A stretch of DNA of 64,000 nucleotides from JAICXG01 sp963801255 (GCA_963801255.1 CAWDEC010000020.1:1-64000); one strand, 5' to 3'. Shown: positions 17,616 through 27,893, counted from the stretch's first letter. Made by a program: numbers and translations. The notes: generated by a model from the letters alone, not told the origin.

Positions 17616-17628
17616 CGGTCGGGGGTTG

Positions 17629-18930
17629 CTAAATCCAAAATCCCGCAGGGATAATCGCGTCCTTTGGAACGACGATGATTCCGTCCCGGATGAAGTAGTT
17701 TGGTCCGTCCACGTTCCTGTCTTTGCCTTCCGGCGTAATGACGACGCCATCCCCGATGCGTGCATTCTTGTCGACGATGGCTCGGTCGATCACGCAGTTG
17801 CGCCCGATGCCAATCGGAGGCGCTCCAGGCGAAGCTTGCGGCGCCGAGGCCTCAAAGTAATCGCCGCCCATGATGACGCTGTTGCGAATGGTCGCGCCAC
17901 TGCGAATGATGCTGCGGACTCCAATCACGCTGCGTTCAATGTGCGCGTCGGAGATGATACAGCCGTCGGAGACAATTGCCTGCCGCAGGGTCGCGCCGTT
18001 CACTTTACTTCCCGGCAGGAAGCGCGGGTGAGTGTAGATCGGTGCATTCGCTTCAAAGAAACTGTACTTCGGAATCAGATTCGTTAGGTCGAGATTTGCT
18101 TCGTAAAAGGCCCGAATAGTTCCGATATCTTCCCAGTAGCCCTCAAAGATGTAGGCGCTGACGTGCCGTTCGCCGATCGCCTTTGGGATCACGTGTTTGC
18201 CGAAATCGTCCATGCTTCCTTCCAGGCAATCCACCAGCACCTGCCGGTTGAAGACGTAGATGCCCATCGAGGCTTGATAGAGTTCTTCGTCCGGCGCTCG
18301 TCCCAGCGATTCCAAGATTACGGGCCCAAGCTTTAATTCATCCAATACCGCCGGGTCTTTTGGCTTCTCCTCGAACCGGATGATGCGATGATCCGAACCG
18401 CTCAGCATGATGCCGAAGTTAGAAGCCGCCTCACGCTCTACTGGTGTAACCGCCAGTGTGATGTCCGCGCCCGAGCGAATGTGCTGATGGAGCAAGATGC
18501 GAAAATCCATCCGGTAAAGCTGATCACCGCTTAGGATGAGGTAGTAGTCGTAGGGTTTCTCCAGGAAATAGCGCAGGTTTTGCCGCACGGCGTCGGCTGT
18601 TCCCTGATACCACTGCGTGCTGGAGGGCGTTTGCTGCGCAGCGAGAATATCGACGAAGCTGGGCGAGAAATTATCAAACTTGTAGCTCGCCTGGATGTGA
18701 CGATGCAGCGACATCGTGTTGAACTGCGTCAGGATATAAATCGAACGCAGGCCTGAGTTGAGGCAATTGCTGATCGGAATATCGACCAGTCGATATTTCC
18801 CGCCCAAGGGTACGGCCGGCTTGGCTCGATCCTTCGTGAGGGGAAAAAGGCGGGTGCCCGCGCCGCCGCCCATGATGATAGACAGAGTGCGTTGCGTCGT
18901 GCCTGGTGGTAATGCAGGAATTTGCGGCAT
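17629..18930 (-). CDS. glgC: Glucose-1-phosphate adenylyltransferase
   Basis: A 433-residue ADP-glucose pyrophosphorylase, the usual length. The N-terminal nucleotide-binding motif GGGAGTRLFPLTKDRAKPAVP is intact. YRLVDIPISNCLNSG, the LSGDQLYRMD active site and a C-terminal left-handed beta-helix region with hexapeptide-like repeats are also visible. It makes ADP-glucose from glucose-1-phosphate and ATP, the committed step of glycogen synthesis, which links it to MalQ. It converges with the lipoprotein gene with only 13 bp between stops. A variant motif TCGTTAGGT lies at 18081. Confidence 0.95.
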   Translation of the reverse strand: MPQIPALPPGTTQRTLSIIMGGGAGTRLFPLTKDRAKPAVPLGGKYRLVDIPISNCLNSGLRSIYILTQFNTMSLHRHIQASYKFDNFSPSFVDILAAQQTPSSTQWYQGTADAVRQNLRYFLEKPYDYYLILSGDQLYRMDFRILLHQHIRSGADITLAVTPVEREAASNFGIMLSGSDHRIIRFEEKPKDPAVLDELKLGPVILESLGRAPDEELYQASMGIYVFNRQVLVDCLEGSMDDFGKHVIPKAIGERHVSAYIFEGYWEDIGTIRAFYEANLDLTNLIPKYSFFEANAPIYTHPRFLPGSKVNGATLRQAIVSDGCIISDAHIERSVIGVRSIIRSGATIRNSVIMGGDYFEASAPQASPGAPPIGIGRNCVIDRAIVDKNARIGDGVVITPEGKDRNVDGPNYFIRDGIIVVPKDAIIPAGFWI

Positions 18931-19142
18931 GAGGCGCTCGAGAACTTACAGGAGATTCGCCGCACGGCACAAGCTATGATGTAATCACGGGGCGCGGAGA
19001 AGGACGATCCGCCGGCGACCTTTGCGGCTTCACCCTTGTCGTCTATTTGCGTGCGCCGCTTTCTTCCGCCGGGAAACTCGCAGACGATCACCGCCAGCAG
19101 AGGGTGTTGCTACTGCAACATGCTCACCCTACAATGGCGGCC

Positions 19143-21014
19143 ATGTGTGGCATCGTCGGATATGTCGGTAGGGCTGAAGCCGGGCCTATCCTGCTCGACG
19201 GTCTGCGTCGGCTGGAATATCGGGGCTACGACTCTGCCGGCATCGCCGTGGTTGATGGGAGTCATGTCGAGACGCGCAAATGTGCCGGGCGCATAGCCGG
19301 CCTGACGAAGTTGATGGCCGACGCGCCCCCGAGCGGCACCTTTGGAATTAGCCACACGCGTTGGGCGACACACGGCAAACCCACCGATCAGAATGCGCAC
19401 CCGCACTTTGACGAAAGCGGCAAGCTCGCGGTCGTCCATAATGGCGTGATTGAAAATTACCAGCAGATAAAGGACGCGCTCCTGCGGGAAGGCGAACACC
19501 ATTTCACCTCCGAAACCGATACCGAAGTGCTGGCGCATCTCATCGGCAAAATCTACGACGAATCTGCTGTCGGCGTGACTGATCCAAGTCGGCACAAGGC
19601 GTTGCTCGTCGAAGCGCTTCGCGGCGCCCTGCAACAAGTCATTGGCACCTACGGCATCGTGATGGTGCACGCCGACATTCCTGATTTTATCGTCGGCGCG
19701 CGCCGCGGCAGCCCTCTCGTTCTCGGAGTGGGAAAGGATGAAAATTTTCTCGCCAGTGACGTGAGCGCCATAGTCGCCTACACCCGCGACGCGGTCTATC
19801 TCAACGACTTCGATCTTGTTGCCGTTGAGCGCGACAAATTTGAGATCAGCTCACTTGCCGGCGAGCGCGGCGCTCATGCGATCAGCAAAGTAGAATTTAC
19901 TGCCGAGGACATTAAGAAAGGCGATTACCCCCACTACATGCTCAAGGAAATATTCGAGCAGCCCGGCTCGGTGCGCGATGCGATGCGCGGCCGGCTCAGT
20001 CTCGAAGAATGCACGGCAAAGTTGGGCGGCTTGAACATGAGCCCTGCGCAGCTGCGCGAAGTGGGCCGCGTCGTGCTCACCGGCTGTGGCACCGCACTTC
20101 ATGCCGCGATGGTGGGCGAATATTTGATCGAACAGCTCGCTAATCTTCCGACGGAGATCGAATACGCGAGTGAGTTTCGCCATCGCAATACACCGATGAC
20201 CAATGACACTCTCGTTTTCGCCATCAGCCAAAGCGGCGAAACGGCGGATACCTTGGGCGCATTACGCGAGAGCCAGCGCAAAGGATTTCGTACCCTCGGC
20301 GTTTGCAACAACGTCGCGAGCACAATTGCGCGCGAGAGCGACGGCGGCGTTTATATGCATGCCGGACCGGAAATTGGCGTGGCTGCGACCAAGTCGTTCA
20401 CCTCGCAGGTCGTCATCCTGACATTGATCGGCTTATTGTTAGGCCGAATGCGCCACCTCTCTACGGCGGAGGGAACATGCGTCATCGAAGCGCTCGAAGG
20501 ATTGCCGGAGAAAATCGAGCAGGTCCTCAAGCTGAGTGATGAAGTGAAAGCCATCGCGGAGAAATACACCGGGGCTACCGGCGTGCTCTTCTTTGGGCGG
20601 CAATTCAATTTTCCCATCGCGCTCGAAGCCGCGCTCAAGCTGAAGGAAATTGCCTATCTCTATGCGGAAGGTCATCCGAGTGCGGAATTGAAGCACGGCA
20701 TTATCGCTCTCGTTAGGCCAGAGTTGCCCTCCGTTTTCATTGCGCCGGACGACGCCGTCTTCTCAAAAAATCTGAACAACATCGAGCAGGTCAGGGCGCG
20801 CAAAGGACCGATCATTGCCGTCACCACCCAACGCGGCGCCGACAAACTCAGCGGAATTGCAGACGACATCCTGATCGTGCCAGACGCAGAGGACTTCGTT
20901 ATGCCCGTGCTGACAGTGATTCCTCTGCAACTCTTCGCCTACCATCTCGCGGTCGCGCTCGGTCACGACGTGGATAAGCCACGTAATCTGGCGAAGAGCG
21001 TAACGGTGGAATAA
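19143..21014 (+). CDS. glmS: Glutamine-fructose-6-phosphate aminotransferase
   Basis: The start at 19143 gives MCGIVGYVG, so that Cys2 becomes the N-terminal nucleophile. Upstream in-frame ATGs would block processing. The 623-residue enzyme has a glutaminase domain (about 1-235, with LEYRGYDSAG, SHTRWATHG and the GVIENYQQ region) and two SIS isomerase domains (TGCGTALHAAM, SQSGETADTL, EGHPSAELKHG). It ends in AKSVTVE, the family tail. It makes glucosamine-6-phosphate for peptidoglycan and lipopolysaccharide. A TCGTTAGGC motif at 20710 encodes V-R. The gene is divergent from glgC. Confidence 0.96.
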   Translation: MCGIVGYVGRAEAGPILLDGLRRLEYRGYDSAGIAVVDGSHVETRKCAGRIAGLTKLMADAPPSGTFGISHTRWATHGKPTDQNAHPHFDESGKLAVVHNGVIENYQQIKDALLREGEHHFTSETDTEVLAHLIGKIYDESAVGVTDPSRHKALLVEALRGALQQVIGTYGIVMVHADIPDFIVGARRGSPLVLGVGKDENFLASDVSAIVAYTRDAVYLNDFDLVAVERDKFEISSLAGERGAHAISKVEFTAEDIKKGDYPHYMLKEIFEQPGSVRDAMRGRLSLEECTAKLGGLNMSPAQLREVGRVVLTGCGTALHAAMVGEYLIEQLANLPTEIEYASEFRHRNTPMTNDTLVFAISQSGETADTLGALRESQRKGFRTLGVCNNVASTIARESDGGVYMHAGPEIGVAATKSFTSQVVILTLIGLLLGRMRHLSTAEGTCVIEALEGLPEKIEQVLKLSDEVKAIAEKYTGATGVLFFGRQFNFPIALEAALKLKEIAYLYAEGHPSAELKHGIIALVRPELPSVFIAPDDAVFSKNLNNIEQVRARKGPIIAVTTQRGADKLSGIADDILIVPDAEDFVMPVLTVIPLQLFAYHLAVALGHDVDKPRNLAKSVTVE

Positions 21015-21086
21015 GCGGTGATTGCAGGCCCTGTCGCTCCGTCTCTCGAAGCCAGAGAAAGTGGCGCCCCTGCGCCCTTCCTGTAA

Positions 21087-21341
21087 TCAACCGCGTTTCC
21101 CTGCGATCAGGCGATAGATAAGCAAGAGTATTACCGCGCCGATGATCGAAGCGATGAAGCCCGCTGGTTGCCCCGGTTGATACCACCCGGCCAGTCGGCC
21201 GAGATAACCGGCGACGAACGCGCCTGCAATACCGAGCAGGATGGTGATGATGCAACCACCCGGATCTCTCCCCGGGGTGAGTAACTTGGCGATCGCGCCG
21301 ACGATTAGACCAATGATGAGTGTCCAGAGAATTGCGCCCAT
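21087..21341 (-). CDS. GlsB/YeaQ/YmgE-family membrane protein
   Basis: An 84-residue protein with three hydrophobic helices. The family signature GLIVGAIAKLLTPGRDPGG is followed by glycine-rich helices and a short RLIAGKRG tail. This matches the 'transglycosylase-associated' family (PF04226), despite its name usually linked to envelope stress rather than enzymatic activity. Its length is typical. The gene converges on glmS with a 72-bp gap and lies 66 bp downstream of serA's partner region on the same strand. A separate promoter is likely but not evident. Confidence 0.85.
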   Translation of the reverse strand: MGAILWTLIIGLIVGAIAKLLTPGRDPGGCIITILLGIAGAFVAGYLGRLAGWYQPGQPAGFIASIIGAVILLLIYRLIAGKRG

Positions 21342-21407
21342 AATTCCAATACGCTAACGAACCTTAGTCACCCACTGCAATGGTTTTATCCGTCGCAGCT
21401 GTCAATC

Positions 21408-22991
21408 TCACAACTGGACAACCTGTGCGCTGTGGATGTCTTCGCTCGATCCAATCTCGGCAAGCAGTTCGGCGCCGGGCGCGGTGTCAAGATTAAGAAC
21501 GGTCAGCGCGCGGCCGCCGGCCTGGTTTCGGCTGAGCGACATGGTGGCGATGTTGATGCCGTGCGCGCCTAGCAATGTTCCGATTCGACCGACCATACCG
21601 GGCCGATCGGTGTTTTCGAGAACGAGCACAACTCCACTCGGTCGCGCCTCGACTGGACGACTGTTGATACTCACGATGCGCGGGGTGGCGCCAAAAAATG
21701 CGCCCGCAACCGAGATGGTTTTCGCTTCCGCCTCAGCTGTCAGTTCGAGCAGATCGGTGTAATCGCCCGGGGAGCTGAGACGGGATTCGGTGACTTTCAA
21801 GCCTAACGATTCCGCAAAAGCGGGGGCGTTCACTTCGTTCACATCTTCGCCGCCGGCGAGACGGAGGAAACCTTTCAGGATCGCGCGTGTGATCGCGGTG
21901 GTATCGACTTCGTTGACTTTGCCGCTGTAGTTAATGTGGAGGTTTTCGACCCGTTTCGGCGCGATCTGGGAGAGAAAGCGACCGAGCTTTTCGCCAAAGC
22001 GCAGATGCGGTCCAATGATGGCGAGGGTTTTAGCGTCGAGGTTTGGCAGATTGATCGCATTGCGGATGGTGCCTTCGAGGAGGGCGGCGCGAATGGCCTG
22101 GGCAATCTCGATCCCAACACTTTCCTGCGCTTCCACAGTCGAAGCCCCGAGGTGCGGCGTGAGGATGAGGTTTGGCATCCCCCGCAGCGGGGAGTCGTTA
22201 GGCAACGGCTCGGTCTCGAAAACATCAAGCGCCGCGCCCGCGACATGGCCGTTGCCTAACGAATTGAGCAGCGCATCTTCGTCGATCAAGCCGCCGCGGG
22301 CACAGTTGATGATGCGGACGCCCGGCTTTGTTTTCGTTAGGCGAGCGGCGTTGAGAAGGTGATGCGTTTCGGGTGTGAGCGGAGTGTGGAGAGTGAGGAA
22401 ATCGGCCAGGGGCAGGAGCTCATCGAGGTCTTCGATCAACTCGACCTGAAGAGAACGCGCGCGACTGGAGGAAAGATAGGGATCGTAAGCCAGGACGCGC
22501 ATTCCGAAGGCAATCGCGCGTCGACTTAGTTCGGAGCCGATTCGGCCCATGCCGATGATGCCTAACGTTTTGTTGTAAAGCTCGCTGCCTTCGAATTGTT
22601 TTCGATCCCATTTGCCGGCCTGCAGATTGGCGTGCGCTTGTGGGATCTTGCGCGCCACCGCGAGCAGAAGGGAGAAGGCGTGCTCGGCGGTGGAAATGGT
22701 GTTGCCGCCGGGAGTGTTCATCACAATGACGCCGCGACGCGTGGCAGCATCGAGGTCGACGTTATCCACACCGACTCCGGCGCGGCCAACCACCTTGAGA
22801 TGTGTGCCGGCCTGGAGAATCGGCGCGGTTACCTTTGTTTGGCTGCGCACGACGATGGCGCTGAACCCGGGGATTGCCTCCACGAGTTCCGCCTCGCTTT
22901 GGCCGGTGCGCACAACGACTTCGAGAGCGTTGCCCCTGGCCAGCTCGTCAATGCCGCGTTGAGAAATGGAATCGGCGATAAGGACTTTCAT
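21408..22991 (-). CDS. serA: D-3-phosphoglycerate dehydrogenase
   Basis: A 527-residue long-form enzyme. The Rossmann motif GIIGMGRIGSEL binds NAD. The catalytic Arg, Glu and His are in NCARGGLIDEDAL, ETEPLPNDSPL and LTPHLGAST. An intervening domain and a C-terminal ACT domain (VLENTDRPGMVGRIGTLLG) follow, as in the type found in Bacillus and Mycobacterium. It oxidises 3-phosphoglycerate in the first step of serine synthesis, and the ACT domain may sense serine. The gene is unusual for holding four exact GCCTAACGA-type motifs (21801, 22195, 22254, 22334) and a near match at 22560. The copies use different reading frames. Confidence 0.95.
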   Translation of the reverse strand: MKVLIADSISQRGIDELARGNALEVVVRTGQSEAELVEAIPGFSAIVVRSQTKVTAPILQAGTHLKVVGRAGVGVDNVDLDAATRRGVIVMNTPGGNTISTAEHAFSLLLAVARKIPQAHANLQAGKWDRKQFEGSELYNKTLGIIGMGRIGSELSRRAIAFGMRVLAYDPYLSSSRARSLQVELIEDLDELLPLADFLTLHTPLTPETHHLLNAARLTKTKPGVRIINCARGGLIDEDALLNSLGNGHVAGAALDVFETEPLPNDSPLRGMPNLILTPHLGASTVEAQESVGIEIAQAIRAALLEGTIRNAINLPNLDAKTLAIIGPHLRFGEKLGRFLSQIAPKRVENLHINYSGKVNEVDTTAITRAILKGFLRLAGGEDVNEVNAPAFAESLGLKVTESRLSSPGDYTDLLELTAEAEAKTISVAGAFFGATPRIVSINSRPVEARPSGVVLVLENTDRPGMVGRIGTLLGAHGINIATMSLSRNQAGGRALTVLNLDTAPGAELLAEIGSSEDIHSAQVVQL

Positions 22992-23018
22992 TTTCGAAAA
23001 AATTGGGCAGGCGCAGCG

Positions 23019-25628
23019 TCAACTCACTTCGACCGGCAACTGCATCGGTTTTCCCATCGGGAGGCGGATGGTGAAGCAGGCGCCGCCGTTCGCGAGATTG
23101 CGCGCAGTGATGGCGCCGCCGTGAACTTCCACCAGTTGCTTCGCGATCGCCAGCCCGAGGCCTAATCCGCCGGCTGGCTTGCCTGCGCCGCGGTAGAATT
23201 TTTCAAAGACCTTCGTCTCCTCGCCCGGAGTCAGGCCTGGACCGTGATCGGTCACACTGAAAAGCAAGTTTCCCGCGTCCTCGCGCACCGTCGCTTCGAT
23301 CGCTGTGCCGGGTGGACTGTAAGTGGCCGAGTTTGCCAGCAGAGCGGCGAGTGCCTGTTGGATGAGGCGGCTATCGACCGAGATGGGCGGAAGACTTTCG
23401 CCGATGTTGATCTCGACTTCACGGTCGAGAGTGGCGCCGCGCACGGCCTCGCGTAACAATTCGCCGGGATCGCACCATTCGCGTACCGGCTGCAGCAGGC
23501 CTGATTCAAGACGCGTGGCATCGAGCAGGTTGCTGACTGTTCTCGTCAGGCGTTGCGCCGCCTGTTGCAACTCGGCGCAATCAGGCTGCGGTTCTTGCAA
23601 GGTGGCCGACATGACCGCGAGTGGCGTCTTCAGCTCGTGCGACACGAGGTCGAAGAGCGTCTTTTGCAATTTCTGTGATTGAGTGGCGAGTTGGGCTTCG
23701 CGGCTTTCCTGAAGCGCGCGTTCCTTGTGAAGATAGAGCGCGAGTTGAGCGGCGATGGCGTCGAGCAATTGCCGCTGCTCCAGCGACGGAGCCTGTGGCA
23801 AACAGACCGCAAGCACCCCTTCCGCCCGGCCGCCAGCGAGTAAAGGGAGATGAAGAGCGGGCGAGTCCGGCAGCGTGTCGGTCGAGAGCCCGGCCTCCTG
23901 TTTTCTCTGAAAGGCCCACGCAGCGACGCTCTCGTCCTTGCTCGTGATCGCGAACGACCCGGCTGAATGCGCAGTAAGTCCGCTCTCAGAGCAAAGAAGG
24001 ATCGCGCTGTCCGCATGAAAGGTTTCCTCGATTAGCCTAACGAGTGAAGCCAGCGCTTCACTCAGATCTCGACTCGATGCCAAAGCCTGAGTCAACCGAT
24101 AGAGAGCAGTCGCGCGTGCCTCGCGTCGCCGTTCCACATCCTCGCGCTCGCGTAACTGGGCGGCAAGATGTCCGATGACGAGCGCGACGACAAAGTAGAT
24201 GCCGAACATCATGAAGTCAGGCAGTTGGCTGATGTAGAAAGTGAAGCGCGGCGGGATGAAGAGAAAATTCCAGAGGAGTGCGCTCAGGGCCGCGAGAAGG
24301 AGAGTCGGAGTGCGATGAAGGCGCAATCCCGCGACGGTGACCGCGAAAAGGTAGAGCAGCGCCACTGCCCAGTAGCCAGTAAATCGAAAGACTGCCAGAG
24401 AGAGTGCCGTGACGATGGCTGCGATGAGAATCGCGACTCCGTATTCGTTCCAACGCAGGTCGGAGACGCCGGTATGTGAACGCGGCAATGGTTTTTCATC
24501 CGAGCGGATCATGTGAATGTCGATCTCGCCGCTGTGCCTGACCAGCCAGTCCACCGGCGAGGTTTGGCGCAAGAGCCAACGTTTCTTGATCGGTTTCCCG
24601 AGAACGAACTGAGTTACGTTGTGCTGTTGCGCGAGACGGAGGAGGGCTTCGCCCACGTGTGTTCCAGGCGTGGTGATGACCTCCGCGCCGAGACTGCGCG
24701 CGAGCGCAAGGTCGCGATTAAGCTGAGCCTGCTGCTTTTCGCCTACCGGCTGCCCAGTATCGATGTTCGCCACGATCCAGGAGGCTTCCATCGAAGCGGC
24801 GAGCCGACGTGTGTAACGGATCAACTTTTCCGAGGTCGCGCCTCCGCGGACCGCGGCGAGCAGGCGATCACTGCTTTTCCACGGCCCGATGATTCGCTCC
24901 TCCTGCATGATGTCGCGCAGGTCGCGATCGACATGCTCGGCCACGATGCGGAGTGACATTTCGCGCAGCGCTGTAAGGTTGCTTTCCCGAAAGAAATTTT
25001 CCGACGCCGTCTGTGCGCGATCGCCGAGATAGACTTTGCCTTCGGCGAGCCGGGAGCGCAGTTGTTCCGGAGTCAGATCGATGAGGACAATCTCGTCGGC
25101 CGAATCAAGCATCGAGTCGGGTACCGTTTCTCTAACAATTACCCCAGTGATCTGCTGGATCGTGTCGCGTCGGCTCTCGATGTGCTGGACGTTGACGGTC
25201 GTATAAACGTTGATGCCCGCGTCGAGTAACTCGAGCACATCCTGATAACGCTTCGGATGGCGCGAACCGGACGCGTTAGTGTGCGCCAGTTCATCGACCA
25301 CAGCCAATTGCGGATGCCAGAGCAGGATCGCGTCGAGGTCCATTTCCTCAAGTGTCGTCCCGCGATAGTCGAGCTGTGCGCGCGGAACGATCGGCAATCC
25401 TTCGAGTAACGCTTCAGTCTCGGCTCGCCCATGTGTTTCCACGATTCCGATCACAACTTCGCGCCCGTCCTTCAGGGCCTGTCGTGCTGCCTGGAGCATG
25501 GCGAAGGTCTTACCCACGCCCGGACTCATCCCGAAAAAAATCTTCAGCTTGCCGCGGGTGGCCTTGGCTTCTTCGCGCTTCAAATGCGTGAGCAACGCAT
25601 CTGGATCAGGCCGTTCGGCCGCGCTCAT
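23019..25628 (-). CDS. kdpD: Osmosensitive K+ channel histidine kinase KdpD
   Basis: An 869-residue KdpD, close to the 894 of E. coli. The N-terminal KdpD domain has Walker A GMSPGVGKT and DELAHTNASGSRHPKRYQD. A USP-like domain follows (about 245-370), then four membrane helices (about 390-490), a GAF-like region and a histidine kinase core. The phospho-acceptor is in DLVSHELKTPLAV, the N-box is NSATYSPPG, and the G-boxes are DHGPGLTPGEE and GGLGLGLAI. It senses K+ limitation and phosphorylates KdpE. Here kdpE is not adjacent but lies 8 kb away beyond the kdp structural genes. Confidence 0.95.
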   Translation of the reverse strand: MSAAERPDPDALLTHLKREEAKATRGKLKIFFGMSPGVGKTFAMLQAARQALKDGREVVIGIVETHGRAETEALLEGLPIVPRAQLDYRGTTLEEMDLDAILLWHPQLAVVDELAHTNASGSRHPKRYQDVLELLDAGINVYTTVNVQHIESRRDTIQQITGVIVRETVPDSMLDSADEIVLIDLTPEQLRSRLAEGKVYLGDRAQTASENFFRESNLTALREMSLRIVAEHVDRDLRDIMQEERIIGPWKSSDRLLAAVRGGATSEKLIRYTRRLAASMEASWIVANIDTGQPVGEKQQAQLNRDLALARSLGAEVITTPGTHVGEALLRLAQQHNVTQFVLGKPIKKRWLLRQTSPVDWLVRHSGEIDIHMIRSDEKPLPRSHTGVSDLRWNEYGVAILIAAIVTALSLAVFRFTGYWAVALLYLFAVTVAGLRLHRTPTLLLAALSALLWNFLFIPPRFTFYISQLPDFMMFGIYFVVALVIGHLAAQLREREDVERRREARATALYRLTQALASSRDLSEALASLVRLIEETFHADSAILLCSESGLTAHSAGSFAITSKDESVAAWAFQRKQEAGLSTDTLPDSPALHLPLLAGGRAEGVLAVCLPQAPSLEQRQLLDAIAAQLALYLHKERALQESREAQLATQSQKLQKTLFDLVSHELKTPLAVMSATLQEPQPDCAELQQAAQRLTRTVSNLLDATRLESGLLQPVREWCDPGELLREAVRGATLDREVEINIGESLPPISVDSRLIQQALAALLANSATYSPPGTAIEATVREDAGNLLFSVTDHGPGLTPGEETKVFEKFYRGAGKPAGGLGLGLAIAKQLVEVHGGAITARNLANGGACFTIRLPMGKPMQLPVEVS

Positions 25629-26003
25629 AAGGCGAGTTTACTCACGACTTGCAATTAGGGCGAATAAGCGGGTTTCCAAAAAATCACGAGCATCCGCCAC
25701 TGACAATGACAATGAGCGTGCCGCCGACCAGGATCGGCAGATTAGGCAGCGTTCGGAAAAAGATGAAGTGGATAATTTGGCACATGAAGAAAAGGGTTGT
25801 GATAAGAGACCGACCACATTCGACTCTACCCGCGCAAGATTGAGCGAGATCCCAGATCCCGAAAGCAGAATCTTGACAATCTGATCTGCCGGCCCGTGTC
25901 GCGACGGTGTTCGTTAGGTTGTAGAAAGAGTCATTGGCGCTCAGGCCAACTGGTCCAGCCGCCCTTGTTCAGCCCGATAGCGGGCGGCGAGAAAACGCAA
26001 AGG
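25629..26003. other. 375-bp intergenic region between porin and kdpD
   Basis: No firm gene is seen. On the minus strand a 36-codon frame (25684-25795) encodes a hydrophobic peptide containing LPNLPILVGGTLIV. This resembles the last helix of EamA/DMT transporters and might be a gene remnant, but it is too short to call. A TCGTTAGG core lies at 25911-25918. Confidence 0.3.
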
Positions 26004-27223
26004 CTAGAAAGCGAAGATGCAGTCGAATGCTGCGGTGAACATGGTCTGGTCCTGGGAGTCATTGAACGGATGCGTACCGCTAAAGGAGTGATCAACGCGT
26101 AACTCAGGCCGGAGAGTCAGACCTTGCAGGGGCTTCGGCACCGAAGGCTTGATATCGAGCCCGATGGTAAGGGCACCGTAGGTGGTGCTGCCGCCGCCCA
26201 CGGTGCGCGGATCGATCACCGGTTGTCCAGCTAGGGCTCGCATCGGATCGTGCGGATCGGCGAAAGATGCGACATAAAATCCTTTGTCGTCCCGCCAGAC
26301 TTCACCCCGGATTTTTGCGGTGAACCTGTCGTTGATCGCATAGGTGAGATACTGCGCACCACCATATCCATCCGCATTCGCAGCATCGTCTCGCGCGAAG
26401 TTGAGTTCGGTGACGGAAGTCCATTTGTCGGTGATCTTCCAGGTGAGATAGATATCACTCAGGTAACGAAGATCGTGGTCGTCGTTCGGCGTTTCAGGGC
26501 CAATGTGAGTGGCACCATTCACGAGAAGCTTGCCACCGTTGAAAGTCATACCAAACCCGGCGAGGAATCCGGCCGAGTCGTTGTTGTCATCCAGGCTCGT
26601 GTTCACACCGCGCGTCACTCCGCCAAGCAGGTCAAGCCATGAGTTAGCGTGCAGAGTGAAGAGCGCGCCAGTGTGGTTAAATGGCACACCAAAGTTAAAG
26701 ATATAGCTATGAGAGTAAAAAACGTTACCTCGCGGATCAATTGCCTCGAAACCAACCGGGGTAACAAACTTGCCCAGCTTCAGGTCCAGGCCCCCCTCGG
26801 TGATAACGGGGAAATGCAGATTCAGATAAGCCTCCGGGATGTCCGGCTGATAGAGACTGGTGCCCATCGTATGGTCAAGCAATCCGAGGGAATGAATGTA
26901 ACGTGCGTCAGTTCCAAAAAGCAGCTGAAGCTTAAACCCCCAATCCAGCTCACCCGGTTGCGGCGCAAGAGTCCTTTCCAGATTGAGGGTGATCTGGTTC
27001 ACAAGCGGCTCATTCGAGCGATCGTCGAAAAACCGGCCGAAGTTTTGCCTGTCGTCGGGAGAAGAAGGGTTGGCTGTGAAGCCGGCGTCGATCCAGGCCG
27101 ATATCTTGAAGCGCGGCTCGGGAGTAGGGGATGGTGAAGGTGATACCGGTGGCTCACGCCACCCTGTAATGCAGGTTGCAAAGCCAGGAGAATACTGATG
27201 GCTAGTGCTTCTGAACCTTTCAT
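26004..27223 (-). pseudogene. Outer-membrane beta-barrel porin (BBP2/OmpL-like), frameshifted
   Basis: The frame ending at 26004 encodes at least 333 residues. It alternates aromatic and polar residues and ends in a terminal Phe (CIFAF), as expected for an outer-membrane barrel. Upstream of the GTG at 27002 the frame stays open and encodes KISAWIDAGFTANPSSPDDR, the typical mature N-terminus of the BBP2 family, but no start codon is found. A signal peptide (MKGSEALAISILLALQPALQ) starts at ATG 27223 in another frame. A one-base deletion or equivalent around 27140-27170, at a small GGTGGC-gtga-GCCACC hairpin, explains both. The restored length is about 406 residues. Placed between kdpC and kdpD, it may be the outer-membrane entry for K+; this is inference. 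Confidence 0.7.
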
Positions 27224-27281
27224 CTTCAGATAGCGTACTCCGGTTAGGGAGGAGTATCTGGCTTCGGCATCTGAAGCTTCT

Positions 27282-27893
27282 CTACCTCTTGCCGACGTCC
27301 TCATTGGTAGCTCCTCCCGCATCCAGCGCCAGATTAAGTTGCAGCACGTTGACTCCGGGATCGCCAAGAATTCCGAGATCAGGCTTGTCCGTGTGTTGCT
27401 CCACGAGTGCGCGCAGCCTTTCGGGCGCAATGCCGCGCACTTTCGCGATGCGCGAGATTTGCAGCTCGGCGTTACGAAGACTGATGTGCGGGTCGAGGCC
27501 GCTGCCGGAAGCGGTGACGGCATCGGCCGGCACCGGGTCGTTAGGTCCGAGGCTGTTCTCGGCGCGATAAGCGGCTACGCGATCCTTAATTGCGTCGGCT
27601 AGCTTCTGAGAGGTCGGACCCAGGTTGCTGCCGCTCGATGCTGCCGCGTCGTAACCGTTGCCCGCCGCAGATGGTCGGGGATGAAAATACTTTGGGTCGG
27701 TAAAACCCTGACCCAGGAGCTTCGAGCCGCGAACCGTCCCGTCGGCAGCGACGATAAGGCTGCCGTCGGCTTTATCTCGAAAGAGTCCCTGGGCCAATCC
27801 ATAGACAATGACGGGATATATCCCGCAACAAACCAGTACTAAGACCAGTGTGCTGATGATCGCAGCGCGAAATTCGATAAAAAAATCCTTCAT
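27282..27893 (-). CDS. kdpC: K+-transporting ATPase subunit KdpC
   Basis: A 203-residue protein, typical for KdpC. A single N-terminal helix (about 10-32) precedes a soluble domain with the conserved YFHPRPSAAG segment, the SSGSNLGPTS motif and the C-terminal DPHIS...RIAKVRG pattern. It is the chaperone-like subunit that stabilises nucleotide binding by KdpB. It starts 3 bp after the kdpB stop. The junction carries a near match of the motif (TTGTTAGGC, 27894-27902), and a TCGTTAGG core lies at 27538. Confidence 0.95.
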   Translation of the reverse strand: MKDFFIEFRAAIISTLVLVLVCCGIYPVIVYGLAQGLFRDKADGSLIVAADGTVRGSKLLGQGFTDPKYFHPRPSAAGNGYDAAASSGSNLGPTSQKLADAIKDRVAAYRAENSLGPNDPVPADAVTASGSGLDPHISLRNAELQISRIAKVRGIAPERLRALVEQHTDKPDLGILGDPGVNVLQLNLALDAGGATNEDVGKR

